DNA of 64,000 bases from Valencia hispanica (GCA_963556495.2 OY747717.1:2938501-3002500), one strand, 5' to 3'. Shown: positions 1 through 10,829, counted from the first letter of the stretch. A program made the numbers and translations. The notes: generated by a model not told the origin, from the letters alone.

Positions 1-949
1 AATAATTTTGAACCCTTGGTTAAAAATAACTTAAAAACACACAAACATTTTTTTGTTACAATCATTTTAATGATGGTGGAAAAGGTGAAAGTTATGATGC
101 TAGAAATGAAACCTTAAAGGAAAGTTGCAGTGAAAGTGAAAGTTTACAATCTGGTCGACATATTGGGACTTTAAAAAAAATGTAATGTAGTGTTTTGATG
201 TCGAACAACAAGGCAAACTTTTTTTGCAGCTTCACCATCTTCTCCCCTCCGGTGTTCATCCCTTCATCTTCGTCGTTTTGTCGTCTATATATGCCCTCTT
301 CCTTCTTCTCACCCTCCTATTCTTGTTCTCTCCTTTCGTTGTCTATCCCTCGTTTCCTCCTCAGACTTTCAGTCCCACATCGGACGACTTTAAGCCCTCC
401 ATCTCTGTCTCCCATCATCCGGTCGCTCTTCTCTCTTCCCCGTTTCAGTGAAACACTCCCGTGCCGCCGGGTCGGGTACAATGCTGGGAGCCAGCCAGCG
501 CTGCAGACAGATGGTCCAGTTATTAGATGTGCATCAGCCCTCCCTCCCCTTCCTGCAGCTCGCTTTTTAATCAAATTAAAGCTGAAAGAGGATGAGGGAG
601 CGAGGGCGAGAGACATGGACTGAGAGTGGCTGAATGAAGGAGAGAGAGAGAGACACAGAGGGGTTTGTCTGAATAGGATGAACGACGACGCTATGAAATC
701 GCTGTTTACTGTTGTAGCGCCTGCCTGTGTGACCCCACTCCTCCTCGCCCTCCAGGTGTGAAAAACATTACGTCAACGCCGTCTCCAGCTCTCACGGAGA
801 TTCGTTCTTCCTCAGGAAGTGCGTGATGATGTCATCGTGATGTCGTCAGCATTGCTTGAGGTCAGACCTAAGAACAGCGAGCCACCGAAACAAACGGGGT
901 AGTGGTGGCGGGAGAAGCTGAGATGAAGCGAAGCTCCTTTAGGTTCTGG
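1..949. other. unassigned non-coding sequence
   Basis: No gene is supported here. The longest open frame (195-623) is low-complexity and pyrimidine-rich, with no recognisable domain. A short GA-rich tract lies around 632-660. If the gene model downstream is right, this is intronic or upstream sequence of tcf4. Confidence 0.5.
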
Positions 950-1278
950 TCCGTCTACACTCCCGTCCTCTCCAAGGGTCGGGAGAAATGGATCGTGAGC
1001 AGACGAGGAGAATATTTCAGATGCAAGCCTTCTCTGTCGGCTGGTCGGGGCTCTGCCTCGGAGATGAGGTGAGGAGGTCCGAGTAGAGCCGCTGCTACTC
1101 TGCACTGATTGGAGTCAGTTAAGGTGGTTCTGGTATTTGATCAAGACGCCTCGACTTGGAGGTTCTTTAGACACATCCTGCTGGGTGGGAACCATGAGCT
1201 CTGGAGAGGGACTAAATATACCTACAAAGGTCCTACAGCAAGACGTGGAGAAAGGTGCTGGGTTTAGCTCCTGGTCCT
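950..1278 (+). mobile_element. degenerate 3' end of a non-LTR retrotransposon (LINE)
   Basis: The stretch resembles the C-terminal coding end of a common fish LINE, the part that reads roughly 'RVEPLL..RIERSQ.RW.GH', for example gagtagagccgctgctac followed by ggagtcagttaaggtggttc. Several frame breaks mean no open frame survives. It runs directly into the GGAT satellite, as expected for a LINE whose 3' tail is a (GGAT)n repeat. The clade is not assigned. Recognition is from memory of the family. Confidence 0.6.
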
Positions 1279-2776
1279 GGATGGATGGATTAATGGATGG
1301 ATGGATGGATGGATAAATGGATGGAGGGATAAATGGATTGGGGGAGTAAATGGATGGATGGATGGATGGATAAATGGATGGAAGGATAAAAGGTTGGATT
1401 GGTGGATGGATGGATAAAAGGATGGATGGAGGGATAAAAGGTTGGATTGGTGGATGGAGGGATAAATGGATGGATGGATGGAGGGATAAATGGATTGGGG
1501 GAGTAAATGGATGGATGGATGGATGGATAAATGGATGGAGGGATAAAAGGTTGGATTGGTGGATGGATGAATGGATGGATGGAGGGATAAAAGGTTGGAT
1601 TGGTGGATGGATGGATGAATGGATGGATGGAGGGATAAAAGGTTGGATTGGTGGATGGAGGGATAAATGGATGGATGGATGGAGGGATAAATGGATTGGG
1701 GGAGTAAATGGATGGATGGATGGATGGATGGATAAATGGATGGAGGGATAAACGGTTGGATTGGTGGATGGATGGATGGATGGATGGAGGGATAAATGGA
1801 TTGGGGGAGTAAATGGATGGATGGATGGATGGATGGATAAATGGATGGATGGAGGGATAAACGGTTGGATTGGTGGATGGAGGGCTAAATGGATGGATGG
1901 ATGGAGGGATAAATGGATTGGGGGAGTAAATGGATGGATGGATGGATAAATGGATGGAGGGATAAACGGTTGGATTGGTGGATGGATGGATAAATGGATG
2001 GATGGATAAATGGATGGATGGATGGAGGGATAAATGGATTGGGGGAGTAAATGGATGGATGGATTGGTGGATGGATAGATAGATAGATGGATAAATGGAT
2101 GGGTGGATTAATGAATGGAGGGATGGATGGATGGATAAATGAATGGAGGGATAAATGGATGGGTGGATAAATGAATAAATGGGTGGATGGATGGATAAAT
2201 GGATGGGTGGATGGATGGATGGATAAATGGATGGATGGATAGATGGATAAATGGGTGGATGGATAGATGGGTGGCTAAATGAATGGAGGATGGATGGATA
2301 GATAAATGGATGGATGGATGGGTGGATAAAGGAATGGAGGATGGATGGATGGATAAATGAATGGAGGGATAAATGGATGGGTGGATGGATTAATCAATGG
2401 AGGTATGGATGGATGGATGGATGGATAAATGAATGGAGGGATAAATGGATGGGTGGATGGATGGATGGATGGATAAATGGATGGATGGATAGATGGATAA
2501 ATGGGTGGATGGATAGATGGGTGGCTAAATGAATGGAGGATGGATGGATAGATAAATGGATGGATGGATGGGTGGATAAAGGAATGGAGGATGGATGGAT
2601 GGATGGATAAATGAATGGAGGGATAAATGGATGGGTGGATGGATGGATAAATGGATGGGTGGATGGATGGATAAATGGATGATGGATGGAAGGATGGATG
2701 GATGGGTGGATGGATGGATGGATAAATGGATGGGTGGATGGATAAATGAATAAATGGATGGATGGATGGATGGATA
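1279..2776. repeat. 1.5-kb GGAT-based satellite with higher-order repeats
   Basis: About 1.5 kb of tetranucleotide GGAT/GGAG/AAAT variants. The first half is built on a unit of the type ggagggataaatggattg plus ggggagtaaatggatgga. A block of about 240 bp is duplicated (roughly 2221-2400 and 2461-2640), including the rare variant gggtggctaaatgaatgg. Both strands stay open for 60-125 codons in places (rich in W, M, D, G, or in I, H, P, S on the minus strand). These frames are products of the repeat, not genes. Confidence 0.95.
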
Positions 2777-3955
2777 CCTTACAGACATTAAAGTCTGGTT
2801 ACAAATTTGTTGGCCTTAAACGAAAAGAAAACTGAAATTCTTGTCTTTGGAAGCCCTGAAGTAAGCTAATTGGATGGAATGATGAATAAACAGTGATGGA
2901 TGGATATCTGACAGATAGATGGTAATTTCTTTTCTTATTCTTATTTTTGTACTTGGTTGTTTTTTTTTACCTGTTTGATGTAAACAGACCAAACTAGAGC
3001 GATGCGGTTAGTTGGTGATTGGCTGTCCTGGAGGAAAACTCAAAGCATTCTGGGAAATGTAGGGTCATGTACCTTTGAAATCAGCCGATTTGTCTAACAT
3101 ATGTTGTCATTTTTCTTTTAGTCTCCATGTTTCAACCAAAGTTGCCGTCAAAATCAGAACATCAACATCATGTGTGGAAATGTCGGAAAAATCTTCTTGA
3201 TTTTCCAAACTTCTATGAAACAAGAGTCCAGATTTGTCAAAAAACATTGGAGCATCCTTTTTTAAGGACAGGAATTTCCTCCATCTCCTTCAGAAAATGT
3301 GCAGATCCAGAATTTTCCGTCTGAAATCTCCGTGTCAGTCAGACTAATCCTGGTATCTCCGAGTTTACCTTTCATTTCTGGGACACCATCTGACAAAGGT
3401 TGGATGAAATGCGACGATGTAGCAAACAAACGACTGAGCAGCTCCTCACACAGAGTGTCTGTTTGAACAAGTTCACGAGTGGATAAAAGGCCAAGCTAAA
3501 CAATCAGCGAGTTGTCTTTCTTATAAAGAGCTCTTTGTTTCAGGAGAAATAAACGAGCAACAGTCAGGTGCTGATGGCGCCCCCTGTAGGATGGAGCCTG
3601 ATTTTAAACCTATGAAATCTATAAAAAGGTACATCATGTTGCTGGTGGGGTGTCTGCTGAGCCTCCTGACAGTCTGTACTGTGGGTCAAAAAAAACCCAC
3701 GCATTATAGATGCCTAATTTAATAGAAAGAAATGTCCTATTTTCTAGATTTAAGCACGAAATTATGGAGATAGACAGGAAATACAGGTGAAAAACAAAAT
3801 CTTGGTTTTTCTTTGAGGCCTTCAGCTTCCATGTTTCATGGAGCAAAAACCCACAGACTGACTGGTACCCAGAACCATGGGGGGGGGGGGGGGGTCCAAG
3901 GAGCTGAAAGAAGGCCTAAGAACAAGAATTGTAGATTTACACAAGTTGTAAAGAA
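2777..3955. other. unassigned intronic/upstream sequence with a 16-bp G run
   Basis: No gene or recognised mobile element. Short GGAT remnants at 2870-2920 are a satellite outlier. A homopolymer of 16 G lies at 3879-3894. The open frames at 3127-3324 and 3634-3846 (minus) have no recognisable domain. Confidence 0.5.
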
Positions 3956-3959
3956 TCTT

Positions 3960-4200
3960 TTTGGGGGCAACTTCTGAAAAACTTCGACTGCTAAGATCAC
4001 CAATTCAAACTACTGTGAAACGGAACAGTTCGGTCGAAATAACAAGGAGGAGTCAGAGAGGCTTTCAACCCTGAAAAATATTGTGTAGCACGTTGGTGGC
4101 TGCATCATGCTGTTTCACTGCCGATGCTACTGGTGCAATATCTACCTGCACTGGTCTGAAGGGAACAAATTTGGTTAAAAACTGTTTTGAAGTCTATTAC
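3960..4200 (+). mobile_element. possible Tc1-like transposase relic
   Basis: The phrase ggtggctgcatcatgctgtt (around 4095-4114) resembles the 'GG.S.M.WG' region of Tc1-type transposase genes, and the 100 bases before it are weakly similar in layout. There are no TIRs and no open frame. This could be chance; low confidence. Confidence 0.3.
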
Positions 4201-4249
4201 ATTTATTCACTGTACTCACACACAGATCTATGCGTACGCTTACGGAAAA

Positions 4250-4612
4250 GTAACATGGGCTTGAACATGTTCTTCACATAGGATCACATGTTGTCCCATG
4301 TTGTACATGGTAAACCACATGTGTAGCGCACATAGGTTTCACACATTTCTCACATGTAATCACATAGGCTTCACATTCAGTTTCACATGGGTTTCACACA
4401 TACTTTTCACATGTGGTTTACATGTTATACCATGGGCTTCGCATGCAAATGTCTATAGGTTTCACAGTTTATTACCATGAAAATGTTCCAAATGTGTGCA
4501 AAACACATGTTCTTCACACATCTCACCTGGTGTCTAACATGTTTTCACATGGGACAAAGACTTCACACATGTCATTACATGTGATTTTGCACATGTGAAA
4601 CCATGTGTTTTT
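4250..4612. repeat. degenerate CACATG-rich minisatellite (E-box array)
   Basis: About 360 bp of diverged units such as ttcacatgggtttcacacat and ttcacatgtggtttacatg. I count 9 CACATG and 5 CATGTG (its reverse complement), plus two CAAATG and one CACCTG, all fitting the CANNTG E-box pattern. There is no coding potential. It lies about 5.5 kb upstream of the TCF4-A start. It may be only a satellite that happens to contain the motif. Confidence 0.75.
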
Positions 4613-4771
4613 TCCATAAGGGCGTATTTCCTGCATAGGAACAGTTTTACGCATAGTGTGGTATTTACCGTCTTGTATTTGTGCGTAGAAATGTTCCTAA
4701 ATAGAAGAACAGCTCTGACCATGCGTACGCACAGCACCTAGTGGTAGAACGGGGGAACTGCACATTTTTAT

Positions 4772-4992
4772 CACCTCCACCAAGGAGCTCATGTTGGCGT
4801 CTGTCTGTCTTTTAGCTAAATAACCTCACAAAGTTATGGACGGATTTGGATTAAACTTTCAGGAAATGTTAGAAATTTACCAAGGAATAAATGATCATAT
4901 TTTGGGGGTAATCATGCATGGAGATCCTATGAATCACAATCTGGCGGGGTGGGAGGTGCTTCATGGAGGTCTGGTCTCTCCATGTGCCTTTT
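4772..4992 (+). repeat. degenerate interspersed repeat (CACCTCC.CCAAGGAG type)
   Basis: The stretch begins cacctccaccaaggagct and contains gtctgtctgtcttttagc, aaagttatggacggattt and tttcaggaaatgt. It ends with catggaggtctggtctctcc. This order matches a widespread interspersed repeat of fish and invertebrate genomes as I remember it. Class not assigned, no coding potential. Confidence 0.55.
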
Positions 4993-5835
4993 CACTTGTG
5001 TCATCAAGGCGCTTCAGTTTAAAGGATGTTGTTCCACTTCTAAATCAAAGGTTAGCAAACTGTAGTGAGGAACCTGGATGGTCCTGCTTAATCGGTGCAG
5101 CAGGTTGTCCCTGTCCATGGTTACTGATGCCAGCAAAAGCAGCGTCTCCAATAACGCCGACCACACGCGGGTCACACGTGGTGATCTGTTCCCCCCCGGT
5201 AGAAGATCTGCTCCAGCTGTGTTGCTGAGGGACGTTTTATTGGATTCACTTTGATATCCAACCATTTTGTTCCTTTATTTCCAACAGGAACCTCTCCACT
5301 GTCCCGACCGCATTTACTGCCTCTCTCACTTTTTCCCAGGAACTCTTCTGTTTTTATTGGTTCCCCCTGAGCTGATTGAACCAAACAGAAACGTTCAGGA
5401 CTAATTTAACTGATTTACTTTGTTCTAAGAAGTTAAGGATTCCCACAGAAGTGAACAACAGCAAATGAAATGATTCTTTGCCACCTTTTTTTTTTTCATG
5501 TCAGCAGCAGGAATATAACTGCCGTGTGCTGAAGGGGGGGCATGAAGCAGAGGAACCGCTGATAACAGAGGGCAAAAACTATCTGTGGTAAAATGAATTT
5601 GTGCTAAATATGACAATTTTCAAAAAGTCTGTTTATCATGACTCTTTTTCTGCCCCACTTATGTTTCACCTCGATCTCGGTGTCGCTGATATTCCTTTTT
5701 ATTTTTTCTCTCTTGGCCGTTATTTTCACGAAGAACACAAGGATTTAATGCATCTGTTAGAGGAAGTGGTGTGACCAAATATGGTTAATTGAGGGCGTGT
5801 CTGTATGCAAATGACTGAATGGGAACGAGCGCCTA
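4993..5835. other. unassigned non-coding sequence
   Basis: No gene, RNA or recognised repeat. The open frames on both strands between 5014 and 5616 have no domain and look incidental. Confidence 0.45.
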
Positions 5836-5884
5836 TAGGTATATATAGGTATATATATGTATATATATATATATATATATATAA
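5836..5884. repeat. (TA)n microsatellite
   Basis: Short TATA/GTATA runs ending in about 24 bp of pure TA. Confidence 0.9.
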
Positions 5885-6196
5885 TAGCAAAAGATTTTAG
5901 CACGAGTGCTGCACTTCCAGCTAATGTCAATAATTAACGACTCAAGGAAATGTCTGATGAACATAAGCCATCGACTTTAACGTACAGAGTGGGTAAAGAG
6001 CAACAGAAAAATCTTTCCTACATGACATTTCAAATATGAAAAATGAACAATTCAATCTTTTGAAAATAATGGTATGGATTTGTTTGTTAAATTCAAAGTT
6101 AAATTAAATGAAATAGTTGCATATCATTTGTCATCCACAAGGGGGTGCTGCAGCAGTCCCCGCACCCCTAGTTCCCACGGCCTTGGCCTGATCCGA

Positions 6197-6700
6197 TTCG
6201 TAACTATCTATTGCGATATATTCTTTTCTTTTCTTTATACATGTCAAAATGACAGTTTATGAACATTCTCACTTTAGCAGAAGAACAACTATAAAAAAGT
6301 TTAGAACGCCATTTAAAGAACATGTATTGTACAAAATGCATTTAAAAAATATTCAAACCTTTTTTCCAAAACATTCTACACAAAAACTCTTACAACATAA
6401 AGATTAAGATATTTTGAATAAATTAAAAGCTAAATGTTATTAAAAATTGTCCGCTTTCCTGGTTACTTCTACTTCTACTACTTTATAAATTTAATATCGC
6501 ATAAAAATAAACCTGCAGGTATTTGGAATTAAAATGCTTCAAGTTCAACAGGTTTTTTTTCCTCTCGTTAAATGAAAAACATAAAATTTTAAACTTGCAA
6601 TATGTCGTGTAAAGACGAACACTGAAGATCAGTATTTATCCTTCTTGATGACAGCTTGATGACATCATCTAAATGCGCAATCGCTGACTTTGGGGAAAAT
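6197..6700 (+). mobile_element. truncated copy of hAT-like family B
   Basis: Shares ordered blocks with the better-preserved copies at 21830, 25063, 33573 and 38349: attgcgatatattcttttc, aaaatgacagtttatgaaca, gaacatgtattgtacaaaat, and a 3' part with gatgacagcttgatgacatc followed by gcaatcgc. Both termini (GGGCGATATGG type) are missing, so this is an old truncated copy. No coding capacity. Confidence 0.75.
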
Positions 6701-6964
6701 GACGTTTTGGAATAGAAAATGATTAAATAAAATAAAAATTAATAAAAAATTATTTCTATTAGCAAACATTTTTCCTGTGAAATAATGTTTTATATAAATG
6801 CATTTTTAAAGTCTAATGAAAAATATTTCATACTAATGAGCTTAGAATTTTATATGCAGTTTTTTCACAATTTCATTGTCATTTGTCTATTATCTATTCA
6901 TCTAGATATTTATGAATGTATTTAATTTTGAGCAGTTTGGCGTTCCGTGGGAAAAGGCTGTAAA

Positions 6965-7530
6965 ATAAAATCAATTAGAGAGCAACTCACCCCCTTACCA
7001 GAGTCTAACTCCGCCTACATTTCCTGTTTGAAAAATGCGCCAAAAGGAGGCGTGACCTGGCGGACCAGCGAACACGCGGGGGGGCGTGGTCTACGCTGTG
7101 ATTGACATGTTGACAGCAGCATTGCTGCAGTGCCAACTGACACGGATAGCGAGAAAGATGGAGAGCAACGAGAGCTCAGTTTGTCTGGGAGCGATCTTTC
7201 TGAGGTGGAGGATTTCTCTCCACCTCCTTCACCGGAGGAAAGGGAGGGAGGTTCTGTGGAGGAGGCGTGGCTTGTTTTATACTGCCGTCAGCCCTCACAG
7301 CAGAACGAATAGCAAAGCCCAATTCAAATTCAAGGGCAGTGTAGAGTTTTGACCTATAGAGGGTGCCACACTGTTTTTTTTTTTTTGCTAGACAATTATA
7401 TTTTTTATAAAAATGTGCTAAAACATCAAAAATGATGACCACACATGTAGACAGCACTATTAGACACTCATTTATACAGTTTATCAGCAAAAGTTGCTCT
7501 GCTCTTTAAATTCTTCAGTTCAGGGTTAAA
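6965..7530 (+). mobile_element. first copy of a tandem pair of DNA elements with transposase-like N-terminus
   Basis: Homologous in layout to the element that starts at 7557. Both begin with an AACT.ACCCCCT-type terminus, pass through GC-rich 'ggggcgtgg' sequence, and carry an ATG that opens a short acidic Ser-rich frame. Both end with actcatttatacagttta and ctttaaattcttcagttcag. Across two frames, bases 7159-7310 read MESNESSV and then SGSDLSEVEDFSPPPSPEE. I take this as the N-terminus of a transposon protein, with one frameshift and nothing after it. The family is not named. Confidence 0.5.
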
Positions 7531-7803
7531 AAAATTATTTGTTGGTCAGTTGCTCTTTAAAGTGTAACTGAACCCCCTGAAAAATCATAACCCCGCCCCC
7601 AGACAACATTTGAAAAATTCTACAAAGTGGGCGGTGCCAGGAAGAACGGAGGGGCGTGGTCAAGTGTGGAGGATGAGCGGAGGGGGGAACGTGGGGGTGT
7701 GTTCAGGAGGACAGTGACAGCTCGCTTCATCTGACACTGAAACATGGACAGTGACCAAAGCGACGTTGGCAGTTTTGCAACTGATCGACGTTCATCTGTT
7801 TTG

Positions 7804-8096
7804 AACGTTAGCCTATGTTAGCATCACCACTCAGAGACTGGACTCCTCCTGTCTCCCTCTGCCTCAGCAGCACCGGGCTCGGGCGGCGCCCTGAGGCCTA
7901 GCGCCTCCTCCGTCGTCACTAGAGATAAAGGAGTAGAGGGAGGCTTTATGGAGCCCAGCGGCCGCGAGCCGTATCAATTCGAGTCGCTGGCTCGGGGCGC
8001 TGAGTCAGCGCTGCCCGAGGCTGGTGCTGCTGCTGAGGCAGAGGGAGACAGGATGGGTCCAGTCTCTGAATGGTAATGCTAACATAGGCTAACGTT
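7804..8096. repeat. large imperfect palindrome
   Basis: The left arm (about 7804-7896, starting aacgttagcctatgttagca) is mirrored by the right arm (about 8004-8096, ending tgctaacataggctaacgtt). Both arms carry the cagagactgga / tccagtctctg and gtctccctctgcctcagcag blocks in inverse order. The spacer is about 105 bp and GC-rich. This may be a fold-back element or an inverted duplication inside the transposon. Confidence 0.8.
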
Positions 8097-8169
8097 ACCC
8101 CTGCTAATGTGATAACAATGGTAACCTGAAAAACGCAATCCAACTCCAAACTCGCCACGGGGCCAGTAT

Positions 8170-8443
8170 TAGTGATGCGTCGGTCGCAAACGAACCGGCT
8201 CTAAAAGCCAACTCTTTGAAGTGGACAATGGGAGCCGGCTCGTCATTGGAAGCCGTTTTTTACATTTTTCATTCCCCCCCTGCTTGTTTTGGTACACATC
8301 GTTTTGCATTCATTTTGGTGATACATACACTTTAAGCAACAGAAAATCTGAGGAGCCACTTGGGAGGCGAAAAAGCCGGCTCTTTATGGTGAGCCAAGCA
8401 AAAAGAGTTGGCTCTCCAAAAAGAGCTGGAATTCCCATCACTA
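8170..8443. mobile_element. short non-autonomous hAT element
   Basis: Starts tagtgatgcgtcgg and ends cccatcacta, with sub-terminal inverted GAGCCGGCTC-type motifs (gagccggctcgtc and agccggctctttatgg). The flanking octamers gccagtat and gccgttat match at 6 of 8 positions, consistent with the 8-bp TSD of hAT elements. 274 bp, no coding capacity. Confidence 0.75.
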
Positions 8444-8457
8444 GCCGTTATGTCTGA

Positions 8458-9195
8458 TGGCACGTTCACGCCGGTCAGCGCGTCCAGGCGTCTAATCGCT
8501 CAAACGGACGAAAGTCGACGCTTTAAAATTAAAACCCAGCTGCTTGCACACTTTGTAGTCTGCGTCGGCGCGTCGGGGCATCAGCGCATCACGTCATTAC
8601 GTCAGCGTGCCGGCGTGGAGTTGTCTGTTGCTAGTTGTTTACAACATGGCGGATCATGTCGAGTGGCTTGGGTTTATTTAATTAATGAAGCCACACAAGC
8701 CAGACAACGTCGTCTAAACACATAAAGTTAAAAGAAAAATACTTAACCCGCACTCAAATATCCTCCGATATCTTCCTCCGGATAAGATCCGACCTCTTCC
8801 TGCCTTTGTAAGAAGACGGGTCATACAATTCACGAACATCACACACAGCGACGATTAGTTGATCCTCCATCTTGAATGAAAAACTTGCCGATCCACCCAT
8901 GGAAGGAGTAACTACGTCAGTACAAAGAGTCGCTCTGATTGGTTGACGCCGCGCGTTTGCTGCCCGAAAGTTCAGTTTTCCCAACTTCACGCAGCAGCTG
9001 CTCCGACGATCTGTCAGCGCATCCCGGCACCAGGCGCGTGGACGCGCTGATGCCAGCTGCGCCGATGCGAGCTGCGCCGTTGCGCGCGACTTGCTATGGG
9101 GCAGCTTGGCGCCCACTAGATGCGTAGGAACTATAGACTTGTATGTAATCTAGCTGCCCGGCTGCCTGGACGCGCTGACCGGCGTGAACGCGCCA
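8458..9195. mobile_element. GC-rich DNA transposon with long TIRs and TGA target duplication
   Basis: Termini are inverted copies of TGGC[A/G]CGTTCACGCCGG continuing into tcagcgcgtccagg. About 30 of 31 positions match when the right end is reverse-complemented. The trinucleotide TGA precedes the left end (8455-8457) and follows the right end (9196-9198). A 3-bp TSD suggests a Harbinger/PIF-type element; the superfamily is inference. 738 bp, rich in CpG, no intact open frame. It lies about 0.9 kb upstream of the TCF4-A start codon. Confidence 0.75.
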
Positions 9196-9739
9196 TGATA
9201 GTTTTATCCCCAAACCCACGGGGCGTGTCTGTGAGAACATGGCTGCTGTGACAGTCGATGCCTGTGACGTAAAGATGTACCGCTCTCCACCAATCACAAA
9301 ATTCCAATGCAGTAGCCACCGTTCAACCCCAAGAGGGCAGCACTAAGACGTTTTTAGACCAAAAAGTGTAGAATTAAACAAGTTTACACGAAAAGGTAAA
9401 AAAAAAAATCCCCAGAAACTGAAAGACTGCATTGGTTAAAACTCATTTATACAGTTTAAAAGCAAAAAAAAAAATGTTTTGGGGTTTAGTTACTCTTTAA
9501 ATTCTTCAGTTCAGGGTAAAAAAAATAAAATAAAATCTGTGCCCCATGCTTTGATCCTACCCTGGACCCCCGCTGACGCTAACTCCGCCCCTGCTGTTTG
9601 GCGGCAGCGGGAAAAGCTGAAGGAGCGCTTCATAGGCACGCGGCAAAAACTGCAGCTCCTGCGCGAGGCACAGATGATGAAGGAAAGATGGCTTCCAGAT
9701 TGAATGTGGGAACTAGAATAGAATAAGAGCGTTTTTTTT

Positions 9740-10131
9740 TTTTTTTTCCACGTGCGGGTTTTGTGTGAGAGAGGAGGGGCTGCTTCAATCTCTCTCTCTC
9801 TCTCTGCCTACTTTGCATATTCCGCGTGCCTCGGCGCGGCCATATGGGAAAATGCAACTGAAGGAATTGACCGCGCGCAGGCAGGAGCACGCGAGCGGAG
9901 CGGCGAGACTCTGACATCAAAACAAACCCCGAAAAGTTTAGATAATAAAAACATAAAATAAGAAGAAGAAGAAGAAACGAGGAGCGCCGAGGGGCTGGAG
10001 AGGACGAGCCGAGCCGGGGAAGGGGGGGGTGGGGGGAAGAGAAGGCTGCGGAGAGCCGATAAAAAGCCTCCGTCCGACCGGGAGAAATAGCAACAATATT
10101 CGTGGTGGTCGGCGTGCCGAGGACAGGAGCC
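9740..10131 (+). promoter_or_regulatory. tcf4: alternative promoter and 5' UTR of the TCF4-A-type transcript
   Basis: CpG- and GC-rich, non-repetitive sequence directly upstream of the first coding exon. It contains an E-box CACGTG (9749-9754), an octamer-like ctttgcat (9811-9818), CATATG (9841-9846) and a gataaaaag TATA-like stretch near 10055. It also has short CT and GAA repeats. The start codon has GCC immediately before it. The transcription start cannot be located from sequence. In vertebrates this first coding exon is used by TCF4-A transcripts driven from an internal promoter (established knowledge). That this segment is that promoter is inference from position and composition. Confidence 0.55.
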
Positions 10132-10200
10132 ATGTACTGTGCCTACACCATCCCGGGAATGACGGGCAGCTCGCTCATGTACTACTACAACGGGAAAGCG
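10132..10200 (+). CDS. tcf4: tcf4 first coding exon (TCF4-A isoform start)
   Basis: This exon supplies the start of Tcf4, a class I basic helix-loop-helix E-protein. Such proteins bind CANNTG E-boxes in the nucleus as homodimers or with tissue-specific bHLH partners, for example in neural development. The 23 codons read MYCAYTIPGM, then TGS, then SLMYYYNGKA. This motif is characteristic of the short isoform TCF4-A; the TCF12 'alt' form starts similarly, but its downstream exons differ. The exon ends in phase 0 at GCG, followed by the donor GTAAGT. The ATG at 10132 is chosen because it begins the conserved motif. The TCF4-A form lacks activation domain 1 and the nuclear localisation signal of the longer isoforms. 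The next coding exon is 50.6 kb away at 60835, and the joined frame is continuous. The paralogue tcf12 is the main alternative and fits less well. Confidence 0.93.
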
Positions 10201-10783
10201 GTAAGTAAAGCTTCCTCATGCCGGTCATCCTGCCGGGTTTTCCCGTCCTGGAAGGGTTGGAGAAGGAAGGAAAGGAGGGAGGGAAGGAAGGAAGGAAGGA
10301 TAGATAGAGGAAGGTGTGAAGGCGAGGAGGAGTGCTCCCTGAGATCTTTAATTCCTGGGAGGGGAAAAAGCAGCGGGAATGCTGGGAATAACATATATAT
10401 ATATATATGCGCCTTAATATTGTCACATTTTATTTACAGTAAAATACAATAAAAGGGAATTTTTCTTTCCAGTTTGTTTCACCGTATAGGAAAAAAAAAA
10501 AGAAAAACATGAATCCAACTTCTGTTTCCAATTTTTCCGAAAGAGCAGCAAACTGTAAAGGTTTCAATTCTCAACTCAACTCACGTTTTGTTCTGTTTTT
10601 TTTCTTTTCTTTTAAATTAATGACTGAAATAATGTTTATTTCCAGTATAGATGCACAGTGACGTTCAGGAAGGCTTTAGTCTAAACAAAAAAACAAAACA
10701 AAGATAAATCAGCAAAATGGCCAATAAATAACCATAAGATGTGGTAATGAACACATTTGAGAAAAGTAGCATTCCATTTAGTT

Positions 10784-10829
<46 letters not shown>

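Larger units (their letters stand above)
7557..9515 (+). mobile_element. second, heavily interrupted copy of the same element
   Basis: Starts at TTAA (7557-7560) followed by agtgtaactgaaccccctg. The right side has tggggtttagttactcttta, whose reverse complement TTAAAGAGTAACTAAACCCC is a convincing inverted partner. An ATG at 7744 opens MDSDQSDVGSFATDRRSSV, the counterpart of the short frame in copy 1. The interior has been filled by a palindrome, a hAT element (8170-8443) and a GC-rich TIR element (8458-9195). Not functional. Confidence 0.5.

Noticed and set aside
195..623. 142-codon open frame near the left edge
   Set aside because: Composition is pyrimidine-tract derived (Ser, Phe, Pro, Leu) with frames open on both strands and no recognisable domain.
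3127..3324. 65-codon frame MFQPKLPSKSEHQHH...
   Set aside because: No domain, no splice context and no second copy; treated as chance.
1..9700. Upstream coding exon of the long TCF4 isoforms (the block ending KVRKVPPGLPSS)
   Set aside because: No open stretch resembling it was found on the + strand; such exons must lie further upstream, outside the window.
9630..10133. 167-codon minus-strand frame opposite the TCF4-A promoter
   Set aside because: It crosses poly-T, GA and GAA repeats and the 5' UTR; no domain and no splice sites.
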